Source of the DNA: Haloarcula amylolytica JCM 13557
GTDB lineage: Archaea; Halobacteriota; Halobacteria; Halobacteriales; Haloarculaceae
Reading direction: 5' to 3'
DNA length: 64,000 nt
Assembly: GCF_000336615.1 (NCBI RefSeq)
Contig: NZ_AOLW01000015.1
Location: 332,597-396,596, forward strand
The notes below the pieces were generated by a model, which saw only the letters and a program-made list of their open reading frames with translations, was not told where the DNA came from and did no database searches. The translations under genes were made by a program, and so were the position numbers. Positions 53,851-62,385 of this stretch are shown here, piece by piece (the stretch's first letter is position 1; each line of letters starts with the position of its first letter).

Positions 53851-53865
53851 GTGTATTAAATACAC
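53851..53865. promoter_or_regulatory. 7-bp-arm palindrome
   Basis: GTGTATT-A-AATACAC is a perfect 7-bp-arm dyad, in the gap between the membrane-protein gene (start 53741) and the carboxyltransferase stop (53945). It is also TATA-like. It could be an operator for the minus-strand gene, but is about 110 bases from its start. Confidence 0.3.
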
Positions 53866-53944
53866 AGTGTTTACTACTGAAACGGAAGGGGTAGGGGCTG
53901 TCTACTCCCGGGAAAAACGGGTGTATGGGCCGCCACGAATACAG

Positions 53945-55708
53945 TCAGAGAATCGTCCCGTGTTTCTTCTCGGGTCGGTCCTTTTCGACGTCCTCGTACA
54001 GGTCAAATCGGGCAACGGTTTCGTCTCGGAGGTCACCTGGCGGAACGATCTCGTCGATGACGACTTCGCTCGCCATCCGGTGGACGTCGATGTCTTCGCG
54101 GTACGCCTCGCGTAGCTCCTGCTCGCGCTCGGCCCGCTCTTCCGGGTCGTCGATTGCGTCCAGTTTGTTCGCGTACACCGCGTTTATCGCGGCTTCTGGC
54201 CCCATGATCGCGATTTCGCTACCCGGGAGCGCGAGGGTCGCTTCGGGGTCGTAGGCGGGGCCTGACATGGCGTAGATGCCCGCACCGTAGGCCTTCCGGA
54301 CGACGACGCACTGCTTCGGAACGGTGGCCTGCGAGGTAGCGTAGATCATCCGCTTCCCGGCTTCCAGTATGCCCTCCTTTTCGACCGATGAGCCAGCCAT
54401 GAACCCCGGCGTGTCACAGAGGTACAGCAGTGGGATGTTGTAGGCGTCACAGGTCCAGACGAAGCCGGCCGCTTTGCGGGCCGAATCAGGGAATATCGCG
54501 CCGGCCCGCTGGCTCGGCTGGTTGGCGACGATACCGACGGAGCGGCCGTCGACTCTGGCGAATCCAGTCAGAATTTCGGCCCCGTACTGCGACTGCAGTT
54601 CGAAGAAGGAGTCGGCGTCGACGATGTGTTCGATAACTCGGTGCATATCGTAGCCTTTGTTCGGTTCAGCGGGGATGACCGAATCGAGGCCCGCAGGGTC
54701 GACTGCTGGCGCGGTCCCGTCGGTCCGTGGCGGTTTCTCGTCGGCGTTATCGGGCAGGTACGTGATGAGTTGGGCGACGAGCTCGCGGGCGTGGTCCTCG
54801 TCGTCGGCGACCAGATCCGCGCTGCCGGAGTGACGGGCGTGCAAGTCCGGCCCGCCGAGCGTTTCGAGGTCGATGTCCTCGCCAGTGACCATCTCGACCA
54901 TTCGGGGGGATGCGATTGCCAGTGCGCTCATGCCACGGACCATGACGGTGAAGTCGGCGAACACCGGTGTGTAGGCCGCGCCGGCGATACACGGGCCGTA
55001 TAGGACGCATATCTGTGGAACCGCGCCAGATAGCAGCGAGTGGTTGTAGTAGAACTTCCCGATCCCTTCGCGGTTGGCGAAGAAGCCCCGTTGCTGGTCG
55101 ATACGGCCGCCCGAGGAATCGACCAGATACAGTAACGGCTGTCCGCTCTTCAGCCCGCGCTCTTGCAGTCGGAGGAACTTCTCGACCCCGTGGCGAGCGA
55201 TTGATCCCGCCTTGACGGTGAAGTCGTTGGCGGCGACGTGTACCTGTCGGCCCTCGAAGGTCCCCGCGCCGGTGACGAGTCCGTCGGCCGGCAGCCGGTC
55301 GTCCTCGTCGTCCACGTCGGGACTGCTGGGATGCCACGAGTCGAAGTTCGCGAACCGGCCGTCCTCGAAGTCCAGGCCATCGTCGCCGAACCAGAGTTCG
55401 AGTCGGTCGCGGACGAACAGCTTCCCCTGCTCTGCGAGGCGGTCGCGGTACTTCTGCGGCCCGCCACGTTCGATGTCGGCGATCTCTTCGCGGAGGCGTT
55501 TCTCTCGTTCCGTCGGTGCAGCGTCCGCCGAATCGCCGTCCACGGCTGTATCTTCGGTCCCACCTTCATCGGTCACCTCGCGGACTAACGTCGGGGTTTC
55601 ATCGTCGCCGACGTACACTTCCACAGTTCGGTCGGTGTGTTCGGCGACGGCGGCCGCGATGGCCGACGCCTCGTCGCGCGTGGCCTCGTCCGCGATATGC
55701 ACTTTCAT
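53945..55708 (-). CDS. pccB: Acyl-CoA carboxylase carboxyltransferase (propionyl/acetyl-CoA type)
   Basis: A 587-residue subunit that transfers carboxyl from biotin to acyl-CoA, probably propionyl-CoA. Both crotonase-like halves are seen: VKAGSIARHGVEKFLRL, LVDSSGGRIDQQRGFF, GPCIAGAAYTPVFAD and VANQPSQRAGAIFPDSARKAAGFV, CDTPGFMAGSSVEKEGI, GAGIYAMSGPAYDP. The first 95 residues are extra: MKVHIADEATRDEASAIAAA is a small helical segment, then an acidic linker. It resembles the epsilon/PccX small subunits of other haloarchaea. No biotin carboxylase gene adjoins it. Start at 55708. Confidence 0.85.
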   Translation of the reverse strand: MKVHIADEATRDEASAIAAAVAEHTDRTVEVYVGDDETPTLVREVTDEGGTEDTAVDGDSADAAPTEREKRLREEIADIERGGPQKYRDRLAEQGKLFVRDRLELWFGDDGLDFEDGRFANFDSWHPSSPDVDDEDDRLPADGLVTGAGTFEGRQVHVAANDFTVKAGSIARHGVEKFLRLQERGLKSGQPLLYLVDSSGGRIDQQRGFFANREGIGKFYYNHSLLSGAVPQICVLYGPCIAGAAYTPVFADFTVMVRGMSALAIASPRMVEMVTGEDIDLETLGGPDLHARHSGSADLVADDEDHARELVAQLITYLPDNADEKPPRTDGTAPAVDPAGLDSVIPAEPNKGYDMHRVIEHIVDADSFFELQSQYGAEILTGFARVDGRSVGIVANQPSQRAGAIFPDSARKAAGFVWTCDAYNIPLLYLCDTPGFMAGSSVEKEGILEAGKRMIYATSQATVPKQCVVVRKAYGAGIYAMSGPAYDPEATLALPGSEIAIMGPEAAINAVYANKLDAIDDPEERAEREQELREAYREDIDVHRMASEVVIDEIVPPGDLRDETVARFDLYEDVEKDRPEKKHGTIL

Positions 55709-55815
55709 ACCATATCCAACGGTCCCGGGGGTCACAGTAGTTACCCCGCGTGCGATTATCACCTCTCGTAATGGTGGCGCACCATTGATATCGGGTGCCA
55801 GACTACTCATGCACC

Positions 55816-57825
55816 ATGAGTACCACCGGCCACCCCCGAGAGACGCCGCCGTCGCCCGGGCGTCGTCGTCGGTGGCTCCCGCTTCTCGCGGTACTCCTTT
55901 TGCTCCCGCTGCTCATTGCAGTCGCTTCTGGCACGGTCGCGGCCGAAGACACCGAGTCGCCGGAGTGGGGCAATGCGACGCGGGGCAACGCGACGACTAT
56001 CGAGGTGTCCCTGTACGACGACGGTGGGTCGGTGGACACGAGTACGATTCAGGCAGCGGATTTCGACCTAACCGCGGGTCGAGTGGAGAACGTCTCGGTC
56101 GCATCGATCAACGCCTCCGGCGAAAACAGGACCGGGGTGCGCGTCTCCCTGCTGCTAGAGAGAAAAGTCGACACAGACAACGTCACTGTCAGCCTCCGTG
56201 ACACCGCCAGTATCACCGACGAAGCGGGGAACGAACTTCCCCACGAGTCGGTCACCGTCACCGGGATGGACGCCGTCGTGCCGAAGTATCAGTCGTTCGA
56301 GGTACGCCGCGTCAATAGCTCCACCGCCCGCATCTCTGTTGGGATTCACGAACCGATACAGCAGCTTCGAATCTCCGTCGGCGGCCCGTCGATAGACACA
56401 CTCAACATCTCGGGATTCACCGAACGCACCGGTAACACGATCACGTACACACGAAAGTACACGTTCCCGGAGGAGGGTGAGTACTCGCTGCTGCTGATGT
56501 CGGTGACCGACGAGAACGGTAACGAGAACTCCTTTGGCCGACAGCAGACGTTCCTCTATGACGATTCAGCACCGAACGTCACCGTCGCCGGGCCGGAGAA
56601 CGCGACGGTCGGCGAGTCGGTGACCTTCTCCGCGGCGGGGACGACAGACGATCAGGGCGTCGAGTCGGTCCGGTGGCAGGTGGGGAGCGAGACGATCCTG
56701 ACCGGCGAGAACATCACCGTGGCCTTCGCCTCGCCCGGCAGTCACGAAGTCACAGTGACCGCCGCCGATCCGCTCGGGAACACGGAAACTGTGACCAGGG
56801 TCGTGTCTGTGACGGGCAATGGAACCGCCGGGAACGTGACTGTGCGGCAGCCGAACGCGACCGTGGCGAACGTCTCGGTGAACGGGTCCGGCCAGACACA
56901 GCAGATTCGGCCCCCGGAGGGGCCACTCGTCACCGGTCAGAACGGAACGCTGGAGCGGCTTGCCGCGTCGTTCCCGCGTAACGAATCCGCCACACTCACC
57001 GTCCGCTCCCGCCAGCCCACGCCAGCGTTCGCGACTGCCACCGGTCACACCGGCGTCAGCCGGTTCGATATCGACCACGGCTCCGTTCCGGCCGAGGACG
57101 CGACGTTCACGTTTACTGTTGACCGTGACGCGCTGGGGGCGGTCGGCGCGGAACCCGATGCTGTGACGCTGTTCCGGAAAGACGACGGGTGGACGCCGTT
57201 AGCGACCGACATCGCCGGCCGGAGCGAGTCACACATCGTCTACCGGGCTGACTCTCCGGGCCTCTCGACGTTCGTCGTCGGAGTCGAACAGACGGCAGCG
57301 ACAGACCTGGATGCGGAGGCGGCGACAACCGACTCGGAAACGTCGACGGCCGAACCCGAGACGACCGAGACACAGACAGAAGAACCCGGACAGCCGGATA
57401 TCGTGGTCACGAACGCCACGGCTGTTCCATCGGAACTCGGCCCCGGCGAGCGGACCGTCATCACCGTCGAGCTTGAAAACCGGGGGACTGCGAGCGGGGA
57501 CCACAACGTCATCGTCGCGCTCAACACCTCGATACTGACGACACGGACGGTCACGGTCCCTGCCGGCGAGACACGAACGACGGAGTTTGCCCGCTCTGTA
57601 CCCGAAAACAGGACCGGTGAGCTAACGGTCGACGGGCAGCGCGTCGGGAACGTGACAGGCGACAGCGGTGGCCTGCCGATTCCCGCGTTGCCGTCAATCG
57701 GGATTCCGAACCCGCTCTCGCTGTGGCCCGACGGCATCGTCGGAACCGTTCTCGGCGGGCTCCTGGGCGTCGCTGTCGGCCTGTATGGCGTTCTCAAAGC
57801 CCTGGCGATATATCTCGGCTACTGA
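55816..57825 (+). CDS. Secreted protein with PGF-pre-PGF and CARDB-like domains
   Basis: A 669-residue surface protein. An Arg-rich start and hydrophobic stretch (RRRRWLPLLAVLLLLPLLIAVASG) form a signal. Bacterial Ig-like repeats follow, then a PGF-pre-PGF domain (about 345-490; RFDIDHGSVPAEDATFTFTVDRD), a Glu/Thr linker and a CARDB-like domain (about 530-610; IVVTNATAVPSELGPGERTVITVELENRG). It ends in a hydrophobic helix (GTVLGGLLGVAVGLYGVLKALAIYLGY) without a PGF-CTERM motif. N-glycosylation sites are many. Role: surface or adhesion, unproven. Confidence 0.75.
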   Translation: MSTTGHPRETPPSPGRRRRWLPLLAVLLLLPLLIAVASGTVAAEDTESPEWGNATRGNATTIEVSLYDDGGSVDTSTIQAADFDLTAGRVENVSVASINASGENRTGVRVSLLLERKVDTDNVTVSLRDTASITDEAGNELPHESVTVTGMDAVVPKYQSFEVRRVNSSTARISVGIHEPIQQLRISVGGPSIDTLNISGFTERTGNTITYTRKYTFPEEGEYSLLLMSVTDENGNENSFGRQQTFLYDDSAPNVTVAGPENATVGESVTFSAAGTTDDQGVESVRWQVGSETILTGENITVAFASPGSHEVTVTAADPLGNTETVTRVVSVTGNGTAGNVTVRQPNATVANVSVNGSGQTQQIRPPEGPLVTGQNGTLERLAASFPRNESATLTVRSRQPTPAFATATGHTGVSRFDIDHGSVPAEDATFTFTVDRDALGAVGAEPDAVTLFRKDDGWTPLATDIAGRSESHIVYRADSPGLSTFVVGVEQTAATDLDAEAATTDSETSTAEPETTETQTEEPGQPDIVVTNATAVPSELGPGERTVITVELENRGTASGDHNVIVALNTSILTTRTVTVPAGETRTTEFARSVPENRTGELTVDGQRVGNVTGDSGGLPIPALPSIGIPNPLSLWPDGIVGTVLGGLLGVAVGLYGVLKALAIYLGY

Positions 57826-57843
57826 ACTGCAGAATCCGAGCCG

Positions 57844-58719
57844 TCAGTCGATAGTCGCTTCCAGCCGGTCGATCAGGTCGTCGTTCCCGAGATACAGCGG
57901 CGTCCGCTCGTGTAGCTCGTCGGGGTCGATTTCGAGCAGCGACTGGTCGCCGTCGGAGGACCGACCGCCGGCCGATTCGAGGATGTAGGCCATCGGCTGT
58001 CCCTCGAACTGGACCCGGAGCTTTCCTTCGGGGCGTGATTCCAGTGCGGGGTACGAGAAGATACCGCCGTAGGTGAGCACCTGATTGATGTCAGCGACCA
58101 TCGCTCCGCCGTAGCGGAGTTTCAGTTCGTGACGGACGTCCTCGGCGTAGGATTCGAACTCGTCTGTCCAGGAGTCGACCCCGCCGCCGAACCCGAACAC
58201 TGTGGGGTCCTCCGGAACCGTCACGTCGTCGTCGACGACCCGCTTGTCGCCGTCTTCGAGGATGTACTCGCGGACGCTGCCGTCCCGGGCGACGACCATC
58301 GAGGTGATGGGGCCGTAGATGACGAACCCGGCGGCGAGTAGATTGGTGCCGACCGTCGGCGGCTGTTCGCTGTAGACGCCGAAAATCGTCCCCATCCCGC
58401 TGTTGGGTTCGAGGTTGCTCGACCCGTCGAGCGGGTCCATCGCGACGTGGAGGCGACCGTCCGTCGTTTTCACGTCCGCGCGTTCCTCGCTGGCGTAGGA
58501 GGCGACACCGTCGATGTCCAGCACCCGCTCCTCGAACAGTTCGTCGGCGCGCAGGTCAGCCGCGAGCTGGTCGTCGCCGGTTGGGTTGACGGAGTTGCTC
58601 TGGCCACGGTGGTCGGCGATGGCGCGGCGGACGTCCGGTGTCGTTGCGGCGATGGTCTCGATGACTGCCGTGACTGTCTGCTCGGCTTCGGTGGTCGAAA
58701 TGTCGAGTGACTTACTCAT
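57844..58719 (-). CDS. fbp: Fructose-1,6-bisphosphatase, class I
   Basis: Gluconeogenic phosphatase. A 291-residue protein with the metal-binding DPLDGSSNLEPNSGMGTIFG region, YASEERADV, VFGFGGGVDSW and LKLRYGGAMVADINQVLTYGG(I)FSYP, PMAYILESAGGRSSDG. Close to the bacterial/eukaryal FBPase I, which haloarchaea use. Converges on the surface-protein gene (18 bases). Confidence 0.94.
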   Translation of the reverse strand: MSKSLDISTTEAEQTVTAVIETIAATTPDVRRAIADHRGQSNSVNPTGDDQLAADLRADELFEERVLDIDGVASYASEERADVKTTDGRLHVAMDPLDGSSNLEPNSGMGTIFGVYSEQPPTVGTNLLAAGFVIYGPITSMVVARDGSVREYILEDGDKRVVDDDVTVPEDPTVFGFGGGVDSWTDEFESYAEDVRHELKLRYGGAMVADINQVLTYGGIFSYPALESRPEGKLRVQFEGQPMAYILESAGGRSSDGDQSLLEIDPDELHERTPLYLGNDDLIDRLEATID

Positions 58720-58988
58720 TTGTCAGATTAGGGGCAGGGACTGGCCATACTGAAACCAGTCGAATGTTTCTCCGAGCCTGCTGCCCGCAGGGTCTCTCAT
58801 CATCAGTTCGTTCTCCGGCACACCATAAGTATCTTTTTGCTGACATTTACTACATTTCGAGTGAATATTCAGCCGAGGCGCACCTTTTGCCGCTAAGCGT
58901 GCGGCTGGCTCACTCGGCGAGCTTCCGGCCGCCGTGACGAGTCGATACCGTCGGCAGACTTACACGACCGCCGGACGAAGGCGCGGGT
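58720..58988. other. Divergent intergenic region, fbp / hydroxyacyl-CoA dehydrogenase
   Basis: About 270 bases without a gene. It holds the two divergent promoters: AT-rich TAAGTATCTTTTTG near 58829 and TTTCGAGTGAATATTC near 58855. An imperfect stem (GACTGG/CCAGTC, about 58740-58762) lies near the fbp start. I see nothing else. Confidence 0.4.
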
Positions 58989-59846
58989 ATGCATCTCGAA
59001 ACAGTCGACACCGTCGGCGTCGTCGGAGCTGGAACGATGGGTAACGGCATCGCCCAGGTCACAGCGACGGCCGGCTACGACGTCGTCATGCGCGATGTAT
59101 CAGAAGAACTGGTTGCCGCCGGGTTCGAGGAGATCCAGTCGAGCTTCGAGACGCTCGTTGCGCGCGACACAGTGACAGAACAGGAAGCAGAAGCGGCAAC
59201 AGCCCGCATCACCGGAACCACAGAGATGGAGGACCTCGCGGATGCCGACCTCGTCGTCGAGGCCGTAACAGAAAACATGGACATCAAGCAGTCAGTGTTC
59301 GAGGACCTCGACGCCGTCTGCGGGCCGGACACGGTGCTAGCAAGCAACACGAGCACGCTCTCGATTACGACCATCGCCAGTGTCACCGAACGGCCCGAAC
59401 AGGTCCTCGGACTGCACTTCATGAACCCCGTGCCGGTGATGAAAGGCGTCGAACTCGTCGTCGGCGAGAAGACCAGCGACGAGACGGTGACGCTGGGCCG
59501 CGAGTTCGCCCACGATATCGGCAAGGAGACCTGGGAGGCCGACGACAAGCCCGGCTTCGTCGTGAACCGCGTGCTGATGCCCTGGATCAACGAGGGCATC
59601 CGGGCGTACGACGAAGGCGTCGCGGATAAGGCCGACATCGACCGCGGGCTAACTCTCGGAACGAACGTCCCCATGGGGCCGCTCGAACTGGCCGACCACA
59701 TCGGCCTCGACGTGGTCCTCGACGCCTCCGAAACGCTGTATGAAGAACTGGGCGACCGCTACAAGCCCGCATACCTGCTCAAACGCAAAGTCGCGGCCGG
59801 CGACCTCGGCAAAAAGTCCGGGCGGGGCTTCTACGACTACGACTGA
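58989..59846 (+). CDS. hbd: 3-hydroxyacyl-CoA (3-hydroxybutyryl-CoA) dehydrogenase
   Basis: A 285-residue NAD-dependent enzyme. N-terminal Rossmann fold VGVVGAGTMGNGIAQVTATAGYDVVMRD, then ASNTSTLSITTIA, LHFMNPVPVMKGVELV (catalytic His) and KPGFVVNRVLMPWINE. The helical C-terminal domain ends KKSGRGFYDYD. It acts on 3-hydroxyacyl-CoA in beta-oxidation or in reverse. Followed by an acyl-CoA dehydrogenase gene, 105 bases downstream. Confidence 0.93.
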   Translation: MHLETVDTVGVVGAGTMGNGIAQVTATAGYDVVMRDVSEELVAAGFEEIQSSFETLVARDTVTEQEAEAATARITGTTEMEDLADADLVVEAVTENMDIKQSVFEDLDAVCGPDTVLASNTSTLSITTIASVTERPEQVLGLHFMNPVPVMKGVELVVGEKTSDETVTLGREFAHDIGKETWEADDKPGFVVNRVLMPWINEGIRAYDEGVADKADIDRGLTLGTNVPMGPLELADHIGLDVVLDASETLYEELGDRYKPAYLLKRKVAAGDLGKKSGRGFYDYD

Positions 59847-59951
59847 CCGATCTGCGGTACCGAACACCGACAGTACCGGGCCGAGTACAATACCCAGCAA
59901 CGGGCTGGGCGTTGGCCAACAGTAAAGACCCAACCCGCGTTAGAATCTGTC

Positions 59952-61100
59952 ATGGACTTTAGCCCCACACAGGAACAACGCCAGATACAGGAAATGGTCT
60001 CGGAGTTCGTCGACGACGAGGTCAAGCCGCGGGCGGCGGAGATCGACGAAACCGACGAGTTCCCGTGGGACCTCGTCGACGAGATGGCCGACCTCGGTCT
60101 GATGGGCATGCCGATTCCGGAGCAGTACGGCGGGGCCGAACTGGACTATCACAGCTACGCAATGGCCCTCGAAGAGATTTCGCGGGGAAGCGGCGGGCTC
60201 GGCACCATCGTCGCCGCACACATCTCGCTGGCCTGCAACATGATCTACGAGTTCGGCGACGAAGCGCAGAAAGAGACCTACCTCACGCCGCTGGCCGAAG
60301 GCGAGGAGATCGGCGCGTTCGCCCTCTCCGAAGCGGGCGCGGGCAGTGACGTGCCCGCGATGGACACCACTGCCGAACCGGTCGACGGCGGCGACACCTA
60401 TCTGGTCAACGGCGGCAAGCTCTGGATCTCCAACGGCTCCGTCGCCGACACTGTCGTCCTGTTCGCAAAGACTGACCCCGAAGCCGGCAACAAGGGCATC
60501 TCGTCGTTCGTCGTTCGCCCCGAGGAGGACGACGGCTTCATCGTCGAAGGGACCGAGCACAAACTCGGCGACAAGGGCTGTCCGACCGCCGAACTGCGGT
60601 TCGACGATATGCGCATCCCCGCGGACCGCCGTCTCGGTGAGGAAGGCCGTGGGTTCGTCCACGCGCTCAAGACGCTCAACGGCGGGCGCATCACTATCGC
60701 GGCCCGCGGCGTCGGCATCGCCCAGGCCGCACTGGACGAGGCGCTGCAGTACGCGCAGGACCGCGAGCAGTTCGACCAGCCCATTAGCGATTTTCAGGCC
60801 ATCCAGCACAAACTCGCCGATATGGACACGAAAACGCAGGCCGCCCGCCTGCTGATGCACCAGGCGGCCGACAAGAAGATGGCCGGCGAGTCCTTCGTCA
60901 AGGAGGCTGCACAGGCCAAACTCTACGCCTCTGAAGTGTCCCGGGAAGTGGCGAACGAGGGCATTCAGGTCCACGGCGGCTACGGCTACACGAAGGACTT
61001 CCCGGCCGAACGGTTCTACCGCGACGCCAAACTCAACGAGATCTACGAAGGGACCAGCGAGGTGCTGCGCAATACGATTGCCAGTGAACTCCTCGACTAA
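59952..61100 (+). CDS. Acyl-CoA dehydrogenase
   Basis: A 382-residue FAD enzyme for the first beta-oxidation step. Motifs: FALSEAGAGSDVPAMDTTAE, KLWISNGSVADTV, LKTLNGGRITIAARGVGIAQ, IQVHGGYGYTKDF and YEGTSEVLRNTIA with the catalytic Glu. It is on the same strand as hbd, so the pair may act together. A second, similar gene lies at 48234-49373. The short convergent gene at 61097 overlaps its stop by four bases. Confidence 0.93.
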   Translation: MDFSPTQEQRQIQEMVSEFVDDEVKPRAAEIDETDEFPWDLVDEMADLGLMGMPIPEQYGGAELDYHSYAMALEEISRGSGGLGTIVAAHISLACNMIYEFGDEAQKETYLTPLAEGEEIGAFALSEAGAGSDVPAMDTTAEPVDGGDTYLVNGGKLWISNGSVADTVVLFAKTDPEAGNKGISSFVVRPEEDDGFIVEGTEHKLGDKGCPTAELRFDDMRIPADRRLGEEGRGFVHALKTLNGGRITIAARGVGIAQAALDEALQYAQDREQFDQPISDFQAIQHKLADMDTKTQAARLLMHQAADKKMAGESFVKEAAQAKLYASEVSREVANEGIQVHGGYGYTKDFPAERFYRDAKLNEIYEGTSEVLRNTIASELLD

Positions 61101-61351
61101 GGAAACGAGAGGAGCCCTTCGACGACCACCGCACGCGTGAAGTAGAACGGTTTTCCGTCCGCACGGTAGCGGTTCGCGCTGATGGTTCCAAGCGCGAGGA
61201 GTACCGCCACGCCGACGGTCCCGGCGAGCATTCCGACAATTTCCGACGGGTGGATGGCTGTGCGTGCGAACACGTACGTTGCGACGCTGGCGAGCGCCGC
61301 GAACGGGAGGGCGTCAAAGCCTGCCAGGAGGAGCGAGCGGGACAGGGACAT
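61097..61351 (-). CDS. Small membrane protein, hypothetical
   Basis: An 84-residue protein with about two transmembrane helices (LLLAGFDALPFAALASVATYVFA and MLAGTVGVAVLLALGTISANRY). It ends inside the last codons of the acyl-CoA dehydrogenase gene on the other strand. No function recognised. Confidence 0.6.
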   Translation of the reverse strand: MSLSRSLLLAGFDALPFAALASVATYVFARTAIHPSEIVGMLAGTVGVAVLLALGTISANRYRADGKPFYFTRAVVVEGLLSFP

Positions 61352-61435
61352 ACCTGTGTTCTGTGGGAGCGCTCACAAAAAGGATATCCCATCAGTAGCG
61401 GTGCAACGATTCGGCTGGGCAGACAATCAGCGGCG

Positions 61436-61726
61436 TCAGCCGTCCTCGTCGAGCGCTTCCCGAATCCACTCGAACTGGTCTCGAAGCCGCCGCTCACCGG
61501 CCTCGGTCAGCGAGTACTTGTCGGCGATGCCGTCCTCGCGGTGGGCGACGAACCCCGCCGACTCCAGCGCGTCGAGCGCGCCGTAGAAGCTCTTCGGTTC
61601 GATTCGCGTGTCGTAGCGGCGTTCGAGCCGCGTCTTCAGCCGCTGGCCGGAGAGTTCCCCGTCCTCGGCGGCGGCCAGCAGGATGCACATATCGCGCCGG
61701 CGGCCGCTCTGGAGCCACTTCGCCAT
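61436..61726 (-). CDS. PadR-like regulator
   Basis: A 96-residue winged-helix protein: MCILLAAAEDGELSGQRLKTRLE, then SFYGALDALESAGFVAHREDGIADKYSLTEAGERRL, the PadR pattern, with only a short dimer helix. It may repress nearby acyl-CoA genes or the membrane protein gene 84 bases away on the same strand; this is a guess from position. Confidence 0.8.
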   Translation of the reverse strand: MAKWLQSGRRRDMCILLAAAEDGELSGQRLKTRLERRYDTRIEPKSFYGALDALESAGFVAHREDGIADKYSLTEAGERRLRDQFEWIREALDEDG

Positions 61727-61813
61727 AGGTGCCCGGTCACGGCCGCCCGGTTTCGCGTTTGCGGTTCCGAGCGGACCGCCAAGTTCGCATACCCCCGGTT
61801 CCTAGAGCCGCCG

Positions 61814-62101
61814 ATGACCGATTCCGAACTCCCCGTCGAGGCGTCAGCCGACGGTATCACGGCCACCTACCGAGAGACCGACGAGGAACGGCTGCTGACA
61901 TTCGAGAGCGACAGCGGGAGCGCCGCGGTCGCACAGAACATCGAGGGGTACGCGATGCTGAAGGTCCGACCGACCGCGGACGGCGACGAACTGGAGCGAT
62001 ACTACGGCTTCGATATGGCGCTCGACCACGCGGCGGAACTGCTCGGTGTGTCTCCGAACGCCCTTCCGGTCCCAGAGCCGGCTGCCGACATGGGGATGTA
62101 G
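61814..62101 (+). CDS. Small acidic conserved protein
   Basis: A 95-residue, Glu/Asp-rich protein (ADGITATYRETDEERLLTFESDSGSAAVAQNIEGYAMLKV, ERYYGFDMALDHAAELLGVSP) with no transmembrane helices. It looks like a small conserved haloarchaeal protein. It lies divergent from the PadR gene. Function unknown. Confidence 0.65.
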   Translation: MTDSELPVEASADGITATYRETDEERLLTFESDSGSAAVAQNIEGYAMLKVRPTADGDELERYYGFDMALDHAAELLGVSPNALPVPEPAADMGM

Positions 62102-62266
62102 CCACCCGGCTCGCACCCCACAGCGACTACTTGTTTGACTCGCGGGCGGGGGTGGGACGACACTGTGCCGGCTACTCGAAGCGGACTGGTACGTAGGTGA
62201 GGATGAACCAGTGCGTGAGCGACTGCAATCAGAGCGAGTCAGTACGCATTCGGAAAAAATAGCACT

Positions 62267-62284
62267 ATATCTGATATATCTGAT
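62267..62284. promoter_or_regulatory. Tandem 9-bp repeat upstream of the PhoX-type gene
   Basis: ATATCTGAT occurs twice head to tail at 62267-62275 and 62276-62284, about 60 bases upstream of the TATA box. It is a candidate binding site for a phosphate-responsive factor. Confidence 0.45.
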
Positions 62285-62342
62285 ATGTTAGCAGTACGTA
62301 TCGAACCGAGGCAATGGGACCGCTCTAAATACATCATACGAA

Positions 62343-62350
62343 TATTATAA
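62343..62350 (+). promoter_or_regulatory. TATA box of the PhoX-type gene
   Basis: TATTATAA is centred about 39 bases before the ATG at 62386, predicting a short leader of roughly 10-15 bases. Confidence 0.45.
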
Positions 62351-62385
62351 ACTTGCTTTAATTATCACTCCTACCCCCCACTCGC

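Noticed and set aside
55709-55810. 34-residue N-terminal extension of the carboxyltransferase
   Set aside because: The upstream codons lie over the divergent promoter, and MKVHIADE is a better start.
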